Shown: positions 25,961 through 37,897 of the stretch, one piece after another
Layout: each line of letters opens with the position of its first letter
Numbering within the stretch: the first letter of the stretch is position 1
Origin: Diphasiastrum complanatum
Taxonomy: Eukaryota > Streptophyta > Lycopodiopsida > Lycopodiales > Lycopodiaceae
Assembly (NCBI GenBank): GCA_029204225.1
Contig: CM055109.1
Coordinates: 22,656,422 to 22,720,421, forward strand
Length of the DNA: 64,000 bases
Direction of reading: 5' to 3'
Made by a program: the position numbers and the translations under genes
Notes under the pieces: generated by a model
Database searches by the model: none
What the model saw: the letters and a program-made list of their open reading frames with translations, nothing else
What the model was told of the DNA's origin: nothing

Positions 25961-27639
25961 AAAACTGTAGTAAGGGTAGTGGTGTCACATGGATACTTGC
26001 TTAAGACAATAGTCTATGGGCAATATCTCTGGAGGTGTGGAAACCCTCCATTATGCATAAGAGTATGGTTTGGTTGGTAAAATACACCTGGGATTGCTAG
26101 TTTAGGATAAGATATTGGAAATTTTCAACCATCCTTGTAGCAACACAACACAGTAGGCTAGTGGTGTTGTATACCTCTTATATCATTTTCTTCTCAATGT
26201 CAATCCCTTGCCAAGAAAATGCCTTAACATTCTTGGTGTGTCTGCTAGGAGTTGCTTGATTAGTGTCACACTTTGCTAATTTGGAGGAAATTATCCTATT
26301 CCGACAGATTAAGCTAGTTAGCATCACACACTTTTGGTGATTCAAGAAGTTATGTACCTTCCAGGAGGAGGCATACATGAATAGCCCAAAGGTTTTCATT
26401 GATCAGAAGCAGCCTGATCTTGTGTGCAGATTATATAAATCTCCGTTTCATTTGAAACAAACATCAAGAACACAATATGACCACACAGAAAGACTTCCTA
26501 AAGTTGGATTTGTAAAATATAGTGCTGATTTAGGCATTTATATCAAAAAAGGGAGAAATCATGATAACAAGAACGGGCTGTGATGATCATCAGATTCTTT
26601 AAGTAGAGAATAGTAGCCAAGGCTGCATCAATTACGCGAAGAATGTTGTACATGATAAAAGAAGCAAGCACAAGAATATAAAGCACCAATTATATCTGTG
26701 AAAGGATCCATGAAGAAACACAGTCCTGAAGTACTGCAGCACAGACAAAATGGCTGAAGACATATTGACAGGAAGAGTTAGCAGGGAAATTCTTTAAGGG
26801 TTCCATGATGTAATGGATACATGAGGTAGAGGGGTTATGGGAATGATCTAGCTTGGTTTGGGCGGTGTTGATGGCAACCTTGGAATCAGCAAGTTGATTG
26901 GCGACACTAGACATCAATTCAAACTGAAACTATAACCTTGGGAAGTTGAAAAACTTGAGAGTATGCAGGTTCTGCAGCATCATATTGAACAAGCTTACAA
27001 ATGAATTATGGATTTATGCAAACAGCTTCACGTAGTAACCCAGCATGAATACATTTGCATCTTCTGACAGACACAAATAAGAGATGGTATGCGACTCAAA
27101 ACAGAGGGGAAAGACATTTCTAGATCAAAAAGAGGTCAAAGCAAAAAGCTCAATTTCAAAATAGTCTAAACATGGCGTAGATGCTGTAATGTAGTTCCAT
27201 TGTAGTTATGGAAATAGTGCTTCAAAGAACAACAAAATTGTTTAAGGGGCTATTCCCAAAATTGTCCACATCCAAGAAACAAATATTGCTCTACTGCCCA
27301 CTGATATGCTCAATCTATTTTGAATTAAGGAGGTACAAGTGATTGGGTGGGAAATTTGCTCCAAAAAATAGGCATCTTCTAATAGAAAGAGAATCAAACT
27401 GAGATGCAACTATGATTGCTGTACAGGTATCTGCCATAGTCTTTGAAAAGGTTCAAAATTTTGCTTTGTCCTACTTACAATTGCCTTTGTCTGGACCTCT
27501 TTCCTCCATATATACCAAGCCAAAGCATCATATACTCCACCGTAAATGAGGTGATTGAATGCAGATTTTGTTTCTCAGAAACAAGATTGTGATTGCTACA
27601 ACAAAGACCCTAGAAAAGATGACGGGGTCATGATCACCC
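25961..27639. other. Intergenic, 3' side of the Aux/IAA gene
   Basis: No coding domain recognised on either strand. The part next to 27640 should hold the 3' untranslated region and polyadenylation signals of the Aux/IAA gene. I cannot place these with confidence. Confidence 0.5.
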
Positions 27640-29441
27640 TCAAGGCCTACCTAGGCCTATGGCTTCAGACCCCTTCATGATACGCAGTCTCTTCACAGTT
27701 CCTGCGAACATGCTGTGGACAACAATAGCAAGACAAAAAACAATTGCTTAGAAGATACAAAAAAGAAATTGGATTCATTGTTGCACTGTCTTTGAAAGGA
27801 AGTAAGCATGTATGGAGAAAGAGAGCTACCCCCAGGGGACATCTCCAACAAGCATTAAATCACCATCCTTATCTTCATATGTAAGAACATACTCGGAGCC
27901 ACAGAGAAAGTACAACTTCTTCCCTTCATAGTGCATTGGGTTGATTACAGCTTGTCTCGAACTCCGTCCTGTGGACAAAACTTCATGGGAAAATAACACG
28001 CCGTGAGCATGAATACAAACTCTATAAAGATCAACAGAGCTGCACGATCATCACGATCTTATATTCCATACCGGTGAATGCAAACCAGCCTAAAACACTA
28101 AATGAGGAGACTGTTTTACAGTTTTGGTGGTGGGTTTAGTGGCAATAACATGATTAGTGTATGTGATTGACAGATAGAGAGCATATGGCCTAGACTAAAG
28201 ATCAAAATGAGGAATTCTGATACGTTCAATGATTATATATTGAGGATAACATGGCAAAAAAACAACCAGAATGTGGGAAACAAGGTTCACTTGCCATGTA
28301 TGTACTGTCGAAACATCTCTTCCAAAGTTGAAAATAATTTATCATAGCTGTTTTGCATCCTCAGATCCACTTTCCGACCAATTGTTAGGCCATCCATGTA
28401 CACCTTCACCAACAATGAAGAAGATTGTCCAGGTCCTGCGGCAAGAGCCTTAGAAGGATTTGCCAAGGTGGACTTACGTTCACTCTTGCCAAAGCCCTTG
28501 GGCTGAGGAGGTAAACTATTCTTTCTGAAGGATTGCACAGGGGGCCAACCCACTGGGGCTCTGCAGAGCAAAAGCAGATTAGGATACTTTCAGACTAGGT
28601 TAAGGCATATAACTAACATGGCAGATCATCTCAAACCTTAAGGTAGATTAGTGATGCTTCACCTCGGAGGAGATATAGAATCACAGTCTCCCGGAGAAGA
28701 GGAGCCTTTCAAGGAGCTATTGATGATTACAGGAAACCCAATTCTGCTCTCTGCAGGGGAATCCCTCATTGCCTCTGCAAACATTCTCTTAGTTCCAGTG
28801 AAACCATTCTTCTGTAGAAGGTCACCAAGCTTTTCTTGAAGCCCTTGTGAGCCTTGCCTGTCCTTTGCTGAAGCTTGTATTTCTTCTCTTTCTCTGTCCA
28901 AATGTTGCTGCTTGTGAGCAGCACTTGCTAAGGAGGTGCCCTCTGGCAAAGCATTCACAGAGTTGATCTTGCTGGAAGGCGTTTCTTGGAATGAAAACTT
29001 GGCTGAAGGGAAAGCTTGCTTGGGAGGATCCAGCAATACATTTTCCAGCCTTTTAGAAGGGAGTAGGTGCATGGAAGCAGGCTGTTCAGCTGCGCAAATT
29101 TGGGAGGGAAAGCCAATTCCTAGCTGCAACTCAGGAGGGCCTAACCTCAGCTCAGTTTCACTGAGATTCAGGTGAAAATCCCCCCCTGCTGCCAATGCAG
29201 CAAGCGCCTCAACTCTGTCACCTGAGGATGAGACCTCAGATAACCCAATGTAGTCATGTTCTTGCAAAGTGGAGCTAGCATGGTGCTCGCCACCCTCAGC
29301 GTGAGAGTATGAAACCTCCGAAGGGGAAACGTGATCCAGTTGGTTTGTGTTCATGGCAGCCTCACCTCGACTGTAGCTTAATACATAGCTTCTATCCTTG
29401 CTTTTAGCTTCAGTATCCTGTGCACAGCTACTACTTCCCAT
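27640..29441 (-). CDS. IAA: Aux/IAA auxin-response repressor, four coding exons
   Basis: A nuclear repressor that binds ARF transcription factors and is degraded when auxin joins it to TIR1/AFB receptors. Exons: 28663-29441, 28295-28560, 27830-27968 and 27640-27712; 418 residues. Domain I (about 91-103, [13 protein letters not shown]) has Pro where the EAR motif usually has a final Leu. A Lys-Arg pair is at 218-219. The domain II degron is [12 protein letters not shown] (263-274). Domains III/IV form a PB1 fold: [16 protein letters not shown] (311-326) and the acidic OPCA stretch [16 protein letters not shown] (379-394), with Leu where most members have Trp. The C-terminus is [21 protein letters not shown] before domain I and the C-terminal motifs suggest the IAA8/9/27 group. 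Introns 1 and 3 are GT-AG; intron 2 is best read as GC-AG. The start at 29441 gives the family's usual long N-terminus. I see no disabling mutation. Confidence 0.95.
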
Positions 29442-29447
29442 AGTTTT

Positions 29448-29465
29448 TCAGAAACTGTAGATCAT
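29448..29465 (-). promoter_or_regulatory. Possible short upstream ORF (5 codons)
   Basis: ATG at 29465 opens a five-codon frame (MIYSF) that stops 6 bases before the Aux/IAA start codon. If the transcript includes it, it could lower translation of the main frame. The leader upstream is pyrimidine-rich. Transcription start not known. Confidence 0.35.
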
Positions 29466-30843
29466 AACTTATCAAATTTAGGCAAATAGAAGATGATCAG
29501 AGAATTGCCCACAGAAGGAAGAGCAGAAGAAAGGAAGGTAAAGTAGAGGCAAATCTGAACAGTAAGCAGACTGGAGCCATATTAAGACGCCCAGTTGACT
29601 AAATAAAAGCAGCAATAGATGAACAGCTATGCCAGCTCTTTCCTACGATGGACAGAGGCAAAGAAAGAGACAGAAAGCTGTTCTGTGCAGCCTGATCAGC
29701 AGACCATGATATAGATAGAGAAATGGGTAGCTCCAGTAAAGACCAAGAGAGATCTCAAAACAAGTGCTTGGAAAATTTACAACAGTATCATTCCGAATAT
29801 TAAGAAGATGTTGGGAAGTTGTCAAGACACAAAAGCTTAAAAGACTCCAGGCTCCAGGCTTCAGGCTCCATCACACATAGTGCTGCCCAGAAAGAGAGAT
29901 GGGAGCACTGACTCCTGAGTACTCACTAAATGGCAATGCAGCCCCCACCATCACCATCACCGACTGCTGCCCACGTCCAGGGCAAGAGGGGTGAGCATGA
30001 GGCCATGAGCAGTGAGCACAAGGTCCAAGGCTAGAAAAGCACAAGAGGACAATAAGTAGAGACTGCAGGCTCAGCAGCTGAAGCTTGAGCTCAGAGCAAT
30101 ATTTTGGGACAGTGTGCACAGTACCCACATACTACTGGTACCTAACAAACTTGCAAGAAGATTTGGCAAGATATTATTCCTATTCCTCACTGCAATCTGC
30201 TAATAAAACAACCCATTTAAAAAATTGAGGTCACAGGAATATGGTGGAGCTGAAAAAGAGCTGCTGTAGCTGGGAAATAGAAAAGGTAAATCAAAGCAGC
30301 AAACAGCCTTCATAAGTTACCCAAGGTGGGTTGTGGGTTTTCTCATCAAAAGCACCACCCAAGTGAGATGGATGCACAATAATTGAATCATGCAACAAAC
30401 TAGTTGTTACTATTAGTGTTCCAGAGAGAAGGGGTGGTGTGAATACTACGGGCTCCCAGAGAAAAGGTGGGTTTAAGTGAACTCTTAGTAATTCTTGTCT
30501 TTATGGCTGGAGAGAGAGGACAGAGAAGAAAAAAGCGATATAGTTACAGACACTAGTGTGACTCATCAAGGCTAATGAGAAAAGCAAGAGAAAAGGACAG
30601 AATAGAAGAAAGAGAAAGAGAAACAAGCAAGTGAGGGAGATAGAAACTAGAAAACTGCAAGGAGCACACTAAATGAGTGGAACATGTGGGTCTCACTCTT
30701 GCCTGTTGCACTCCATTGGTGGGGGGTATTGTGAGTACCTTAATTTGTTAAATTGCAAAAAAATCTTTTTAAATTTTAGTGAGTATGTGAACAAACAGAT
30801 AGGAAAAAGGAAGTACATACACTAAGATAGGACTTGCAATCCT

Positions 30844-30889
<46 letters not shown>

Positions 30890-32567
30890 TGGGGTGAGGG
30901 GTGGGGGTACTTCTGAAATTCCTTTTGATGATACATAAGTTACTTTCTTCTTGTTATTACTTTGGTGAGGCCGGTACAGTGCCCCTTCTCTCTTTTCCTC
31001 GTGTGGGTAATGAACTGGGGATTGTATATAAAAGTATGTTTGTCTTATGGTTGGGTACATAAAACAAGGGAACAAGCATGCCTGGGTTTCATGATACATG
31101 ACATTTTTCTTGGTTGTTGTAAGGGGAGATGAATAGACAATGCCATCATTTTCACTTTTACCTTAAAGGATGGAATTTCACAATTGATTGTGCCAATTGT
31201 TTGATGCAACACATGTATGTAATGCATATTACATGGTACATAATTAAAGGCCATTCGTAACAAAAGAATCTTAAGCTAATTTGGCCCTCAACATAAACTA
31301 ATATAATTTCACAAGTTTCGAGGTTAGGAAGGAATTAACTTTTATAGTTTCTTGTATCATTTGTCCCTTTTTCATGTTTGTTGGTCAATGGTGCACATTT
31401 TCCCAAGTCAAGCAACATGGTTTTTTCTACCCAAGTCAAGCAATAGATGACATGAGAATCCACCATCAACAAACATGAACATCGGAAACCCTTTTTTGGA
31501 TAATGTGCACCCAATGTGGCTTAAAGGGAATATTTACTTTATGCTCAACCACTTGGATGTCCATCCACGTGCTCAAAGCTGCCATTTGGAAAATTCACAA
31601 TTGTTGGCAATATAAACGATTAAAGCAAGATGCATTTCACAAACAAAAACTGAGATTTCTACCAAACTTGCATTGAACTAAAAGGACAAATATATTGGAG
31701 AAGCAAACAAAATCTAATTGACCATTTAAATCAAATGGTTCGTAATACAGCTGGACCCTAAGTTGGACTCTTAAGTAAGCCATAGCATTGTGTTTTTTGT
31801 TCAAACAAACGATTCAAGGGTTTTTTGTTTCCCTCGTAGAAATACATTCAATGTCCTTTGTCTAAAGATGTTTCTTATTAGACCAAAGCAAACTATGACC
31901 TTGGCCAAGGCCCCATAGCTACAGCCTTGACCAGCAATCTATTGTCCCCACTCATGCAAAGGAATAAAACTACAAACCTTTAGGAGAGCAGAGAAATTGT
32001 CAACCATCAAGCTACATGTCGTTTACTTTATTTAAGGTCTGTGATTTTTTGACATAGATCCAAGGAAATGGAAACAATTCAATATCTTGTAATTACGCTA
32101 TATGACATTATTTTGAATATCTTATAATTACACTTTCTGACAATGTTTTGAATAGATATTCCCAAAAAATCTCCACTTTCCAATCAAGGAATCAAGTTTT
32201 TCGCATTAATAGGCTTTCAATGTTCCACATCAGTGACCTTTTAAACCAACCCTCAAGGGTCTAACAAGAACACTTTATCAACATCTCGAGACTTCTATTT
32301 GTCATTGAAAAAGCCCTTGATTAATAATTTTATTGATTCTTTGAATGTTTAAGGTATAGGAATAGGCTTAAAAAATAAAATCTATTGTTATTATGGTATT
32401 CACAGATATATGGCATAAAAAACTCTTGTTTAGGCTAAAGATAATTATGAAAATTATAAAAGCTATCTATCTTGATTTTTGGGGTCCTATGCCAAAATTA
32501 CCCCTTGTACATATGTAAGTAGGTGATTAGACCAAAAATAGCTTTGATTAGCTCGAGGTAGTGTAGG
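29466..32567. other. 5' flank of the Aux/IAA gene and intergenic DNA
   Basis: Should contain the gene's 5' untranslated region and promoter. A GA tract lies at 30847-30883 and GA-rich DNA at about 30500-30660. No other coding sequence is recognised; small frames at 30776-31263 carry no motif. Confidence 0.45.
30847..30883. repeat. (GA)n microsatellite
   Basis: About 37 bp of GA dinucleotides, roughly 1.4 kb upstream of the Aux/IAA start codon on that gene's 5' side. Confidence 0.93.
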
Positions 32568-33639
32568 TGTTACATACCTATGTAACTAGCAGTACTTCAG
32601 ACCCCTAATAGTCCATTTAGTGTTGGGGGCTAAATGGCAAGGTACCCTTAGGATTAAGGGTATGTGCCCTTGGATAAGGACAGTCAAGTGACTATACCTT
32701 AGTTGGAGGTATGGAGTCACGTGACCCTTGGATAAGGGGTACCTTTAGTATTAAGGGTAGGTGTCTTAGATTAAGGTACTAGTGTCCTTGGTTAAGGGCA
32801 GGTAGGTGTTTATGCCTTGGATGGAGGTATGGAACCTAGAGAGGTGTTAGAAAGTCATTGGATGACTATTTTTCTAAACCTTGGGCCTCAATCTTAAACC
32901 ATATCACTTTATTGATCTAGGACCAAAGTATACTTGCACAACTTGGGCAATGGGACCTAGTAGGAGGGCGCCCTTCTAAAGTGTCCATTGAGTTCCCAAC
33001 TCTCACAAGAAAGGCATTCAAAGAGTCATAGGTTATGGAAGGAGTCTCTTGACATTCCATAAGCCTATGGAGGCTCTTGGAGATTCTTTAACTCCCCTAG
33101 GCTTCTCTTTCTCTCATTGGATGAGCATGGAACTCCATAGTGCATTGGAGGGGTCCATGGGCCATCTATATGAGGGTAGCAGGGCGCCCATTGGGAGGGG
33201 GAGATCTCTCTTGTTTGCTTGGCTTATGCTCTAGTGTTGCTACTAGTGTGTAGAGTGCTTTCTTGTGGTAGTATGCTTGAGGTTTGGATCTTGCTTATGG
33301 TATGGGACATAAGTAGGTTTTGGATCTTGAGTATGCTATAGAGTGTTGTGGTGATTTGTTTATGGTTAGCAAGGGGGTGCTAGATAGGTCTTGCTTGGAG
33401 CTTGGATCTAGCTATGGTTGGGTGGTGAATACTTGAGGCCAGCTTGTTATCTATCTTTGTGCTTAAAGAGTAGGGACACAGGTGGAGAAGATATCCTTGG
33501 AGGCTTGCAGATCCTTACTTGCAGGTGGAGGCATCTTAGCTTGGAGTTGGGGAGCATCTTGAAGCTTGCAGGTTGCTTGGAGGACATTTGGAGGCTCTAC
33601 CTTGGATTTGGAAGACTTCCTCACCTCTACTTGTAAAAG
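32568..33639 (+). repeat. Probable 5' LTR of the split gypsy element
   Basis: Inferred: a TGTTACATACC start at 32568 and a primer-site match directly after 33639. It contains several short repeats of the type ccttggataagg and ggattaaggg. The 3' end does not show a clean CA and no second LTR exists in the window, so both ends are uncertain. Confidence 0.35.
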
Positions 33640-33651
33640 TGGTATCAGAGC
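33640..33651 (+). other. Primer binding site, initiator Met tRNA type
   Basis: tggtatcagagc on the plus strand, upstream of the gypsy gag. The next base is t where the usual site has c, so 12 bases match. A leader of about 1 kb lies between it and gag. Confidence 0.75.
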
Positions 33652-34646
33652 TAGACAAAGGATGGTAACCTTTCTAACCTTCTTCAAGTTCTATTAAGAT
33701 CACCAACTAAATCTTTTTGGAGAAGATTATAGGCTTTTCTAGTTGTAGGAAGCTTGTAGTTGAAGTACTCAATGAATCTAGTTCTCTTTGAAAGAGAGTA
33801 GTGATGCTTATAGAATTGTTTAGGGGCTGATTTTTTATAATGTTAGAGAAGTTTTAAAGTGGGCTTTGGATTTTTAAAAGTTCTGAAAAAAGATTTGTGG
33901 GATAGGTAGAGGAAGTCTTCCTCTACGTACACAAACTTTTTTTTGGCAAAAGATTGATTCTAGCTATGTGTTTTGATCAAAACTAGTGTTTTTTTTTTTT
34001 TGCATAAATGAAGTGTTTGAAGTTTTGATTTTCATTTTGAAGTTCTGTTTTTCAGACCTGTAAATCTGAAAATCAGATCTGAAAAGTGAAGTTTTCATTC
34101 AAACTTCATTAATTACACCTTTCTATCTCCTAGTTTCATGAAGATGACAATATAGGAAGGGAATGGTAGTGTAACTTTGTGCATAAAACAAGTTTTGAAA
34201 TTCTGTTTTTTGTCATTTTAAAGTTCTGATTTTCAGATCTGTAAATCTGAAAATCAGATCTGAAAATTGAAGTTTTCATAAAGCCTCATTAGTTATCCAT
34301 TTCTAGACACTAGTTTCAAGGTTTTGGAAATCTAGAATAGTGAGAAATGTGAAAACTTTGGTTGCTTTTGAAATGACAAATGGAATTGGAATGGGAATGA
34401 GAACTTAATGTAAACATTAGCTTGGATTAGTTAATTGAAGTTCACATAAAGATTTGGTTTTCATTTTTGCTTTTGATTAAGGCAAATGTAGCTTGTTGTT
34501 GTTTTCCTCTTAAGCTTGGATTAAGCTTGCAAATAGTAGGCTTGGATTGAGCTTACAAACAATAAGATTGAATTAATAGAAGTAAATGCTTTTTATTTGC
34601 ATTGGATGTAACAATTGAAGCATTTCTATCATTCTAATTTAAGCAC

Positions 34647-35399
34647 TTGTTGTTGTATTTGCATAATAGGAAAACACACAAGCAACCCCAATGGATCAAA
34701 CCAATGAAAACCCCAACATTTGATCTATCAAACCCTTCCAATGTGGCACAAGCTCTTGAACTTTTATACCAACAACTTCAAGCCACTAATAAGCAGCTTC
34801 TTGAAACTAATCAAAGAAACCAAGACTTAGAGTCTAGCTTAGCCAATCAGAAGAAGCATGTAGTTCCACCTCCTGTAAAAGTGTTTAAGAGGGAGAAGAA
34901 AGATAGGAACTTACAAGTGATAAGTTCTTGGCTAAATGTTTGGAACAAATACTTTGCCATGAACCAATTCCCTGAATTTGAGAAGTTATCCATTGTCACT
35001 ATGTTCCAAAGAGCCTTAGTTTGGTGGGATGACTTAGTTGCAAAGGGCAATCAACCTTGTACATGGGATGATTTTTGCAAGCTTTTTAGGGATTATTTTC
35101 TAACACTTTTAGATGACTATGAACACTTCCAAAAGTTGAATCATCTAACCATGAATAAAGGTTTGGAACAGTTTATTCAAGATTTTCATGAGTACCTGAA
35201 TCCACTTTATAGGGATATTCCGTCTAAGGTACAAATGTTAATGTTTATTGATGGGTTACCAAAAGATTATCAAGTGGATGTTTGTAGGAATCATCCAAAA
35301 ACCCTAGAAGATGCTATTAGGGCTGCAAAATACTTTGACGACACACCTAAGCCACCTAGGGGTCAACAATCTAATGAGAAGAAAAAAGGTTCAATATAA
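34647..35399 (+). pseudogene. Gypsy gag
   Basis: A Gln/Asn-rich N-terminal helix region (LELLYQQLQATNKQLLETNQ) leads into a Retrotrans_gag domain: SSWLNVWNKYFAMNQF, FQRALVWWDDLVAKG, TWDDFCKLFRDYF and LEQFIQDFHEYLNPLYRDI. The frame is open for 250 codons but ends in a shift near 35390, before the zinc knuckle. A gypsy-like start (MDQTNENPN) at about 34690 is in another frame, suggesting an early frameshift too. ATG 34709 is an alternative start in the main frame. Confidence 0.85.
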
Positions 35400-35511
35400 G
35401 AGGAAGGATAGAGAAGTTGTTAATGAAACACTACCAATTCCAACAATCCTAAGAAAACCAAGAAAATTTTTAAAAACCATCATGGTGGCAATGATAAAGC
35501 TGAAGCTCGTA

Positions 35512-36440
35512 AGAATAACCTGTGCTTCAAGTGCAATGGCGAGGGCCACCTTGCACATGATTGCATCAAAAAACAAGCTTCAACCTCAGGTAATCTATCT
35601 CGAAGTAATAAGATGGATGTTTGTTTCCTTAGTTCTTTAGTTTTTGGTCCTAATGACCTTATTTGCATTAAAGGTAAAGTTAATGATCAAGTTGTTAATG
35701 TTATTTTTGACAGGGGATCCACTCATAACTTTATTAATGTAATTTGATGCAGACGCTAAACCTTCCTACCAGAAAAAGTGAGAAAAAATACCGTGTGACA
35801 ATGGCAGCGGAAAGTAATTCCGATTTGATGGATTTTATTGTTCCTGACGTAGAATTGCACATTCAGGATCATTCTAAAAAACTAGAATTCCATGCTGTTC
35901 AATTAGCTAATGTGATATTGTTCTTGGGCAACAATGGCATTTTGATAAAAACAAATCATTGAGAATTGATTTTGTTGAGAAATCTTTATCTTTTATGCAT
36001 GAGAATTCTTTAATTAAGATCAAGTCTAGTTTAAGTGTTGACACTAAAAATGTTAACCCTTATTCTAAACGAGAACTTAATTCTATTATGAAGAATTCTG
36101 ATTTTAAAGTTTATTTATGTTTTCATAATAATATCATTTGCTACAATGATGAAGAACTTAACATAAATGCCATGAATATACCCAGTGAGAACACTACAGA
36201 ATTTGAAGCCTATAATGAACTTAGGCAGGAATTCAATGATGTTTTTTTAGACCTTCCTGTAGGTTTACCACCAGAAAGTATAGTTGATCATAAAATTGAC
36301 CTAATACTTGGAGCAATTCCAATCGCACAACGTCCTTATAGGATGAGTGCATCGGAAGAGGCTGAGGTAAATAGGCAGTTACATGATCTCCTTGGGCATC
36401 ACCAGTGGTTCTGGTGGCCAAGAAGGATGGGACTATAAAG
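35512..36440 (+). pseudogene. Gypsy zinc knuckle, protease and RT start
   Basis: CCHC knuckle CFKCNGEGHLAHDC at about 35520-35560, then the protease site VNVIFDRGSTHNFINV, with DRGST in place of DSGST, and a stop near 35746. A second frame (35744-35962) and a third (35959-36438) carry the protease end and the linker SLRIDFVEKSLSFMHE. The RT begins with FNDVFLDLPVGLPPESIVDH and [19 protein letters not shown]. The frame then shifts at about 36395. Confidence 0.85.
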
Positions 36441-37063
36441 TTTTGCATCGACTATAAGAAATTGAACAAGGTAACCGTTAAGAATAGATATCCACTGCCG
36501 CGGATGGATGATCTAATAGACTATCTTGGTGGTGCTGGGTACTTTAGCAAGATAGATTTAAGATCGGGCTACCATTAGATACGCATTAAGGCAAAAGATA
36601 TACCAAAAACCGGGTTTCGAACTCGCTTTGGTCACTACGAATTTTTGGTGTTGCCTTTTGGTTTGACCAATGCACCGGCAACTTTCCAACAAATGATGAA
36701 CAATTTGTTTAGGCCGTATTTGGGAAGATTCGTAGTGGTATTCTTAAATGATATCCTAGTGTTTAGTAAGACTTTGGCGGAACATAAAGAGCATCTTAGG
36801 ATTGTCTTGGACATTCTAAGAAGGGAAAAGCTCTTTGCCAAGGAGTCTAAGTGTGATGTTTTTTAAGGAATTGTCCTACTTGGGGCATAAGATTTTCGAA
36901 CGGGGGGTGGAGATTGAGGCTGATCGTATCCAGAGGGTTATTGGTTGGCCTATTCTCACCACAGTTCGAGAAATCAAGTCTTTCTTGGGGTTTGTGAGAT
37001 TTTTTTGTTAGTATATTCCCCAATTTGCTTGATTGGCATTTCCCCTTACCCAGGCATTGAAAG
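36397..37063 (+). pseudogene. Gypsy reverse transcriptase, active site mutated
   Basis: Continues the [32 protein letters not shown] and [12 protein letters not shown], a stop, then [15 protein letters not shown] and [17 protein letters not shown]. The catalytic box reads [12 protein letters not shown], where gypsy RTs have F-DD; the first Asp of the pair is Asn. A frameshift follows near 36866 (SYLGHKIFERGVEIEADRI). The end, WPI and SFLGFVRFF, stops at PLTQALK where the inner element is inserted. Confidence 0.9.
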
Positions 37064-37884
37064 TGTGAAAAATGCAAAAATAAGCTTGGTAGAGGCCAAA
37101 AATCTTGTATATAGATAAACACACATGTGTGGAGCCTGTTCCCAGTGTACTTGTCATTTACCATAATCATATAGGTTGTACATATGATTTAATTCAAGTT
37201 CTAGTGGCTAAAAAGGCCAAAAACTAGTTTTCTAGACATATGACACATGGCATTAATCTATTGATTGCATGAGCCACATCCTTTGGTTAGGTGTCATATC
37301 CCATGTGTAGAGGAAAGCTCACATGTGTGGAATAAGCTGAAGTAGGCGAATTTTGACTTCTAGAAGATTTCCAAGTAGATCTCCATATAGAAGGAAAATG
37401 GACCAAAAGTGCTCAAAATAGAAGGTTTTGTCCAAGTGTCAGTTTTGCATGATGAATCATCATATGACAAAGCACCTTCACACATGTGGGATCAGAGGGA
37501 TGATCAGTACCACGAGCTCCCACTTATTGTATATATAGAGCCACATTTGGCCATAATCAATGTGAGACACCAATATTGGTTTTGGAAGCAATTTTGAGTG
37601 ATTCTCTCCATTTGTCTACATTTGTTTTGATTGTTTTGAGGTTCTATCAATGTGTACTTGATTTTCAGGTTGGAGTCCGTACTCAGACAGTGTTTCACAC
37701 TTGTGAAACCATAGAGTACACTTACCTTCAATTAATGATTGTTCTTGTTAGGATTTTATGTCTAGAATTGATCTAGATTGATCTTAATCTTATGTAGATT
37801 GATAGATCAAGTAAATCTAACATCCAATCCCTCTTGAGGATCAGATTAGGATCCGGTCTTGGTCCTTTTTGTACTTTTTCCACA
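37064..37884 (+). repeat. 5' LTR of the non-autonomous element
   Basis: 821 bp, TGTGAAAAATG...TTTTTCCACA. Contains several cacatgtgtg-type palindromes and a tatatatag sequence near 37530 that could serve as a TATA box. Confidence 0.93.
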
Positions 37885-37897
37885 TGGTATCAGAGCC
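37885..37897 (+). other. Primer binding site, initiator Met tRNA type
   Basis: tggtatcagagcc directly follows the CA that ends the 5' LTR. Confidence 0.95.

Noticed and set aside
28651-29175. Plus-strand frames over the Aux/IAA gene
   Set aside because: Antisense shadows of the well-supported minus-strand exon 1.
37504-37731. Frames in the 5' LTR repeated at 41960-42187
   Set aside because: LTR-internal frames duplicated with the LTR; no motif.
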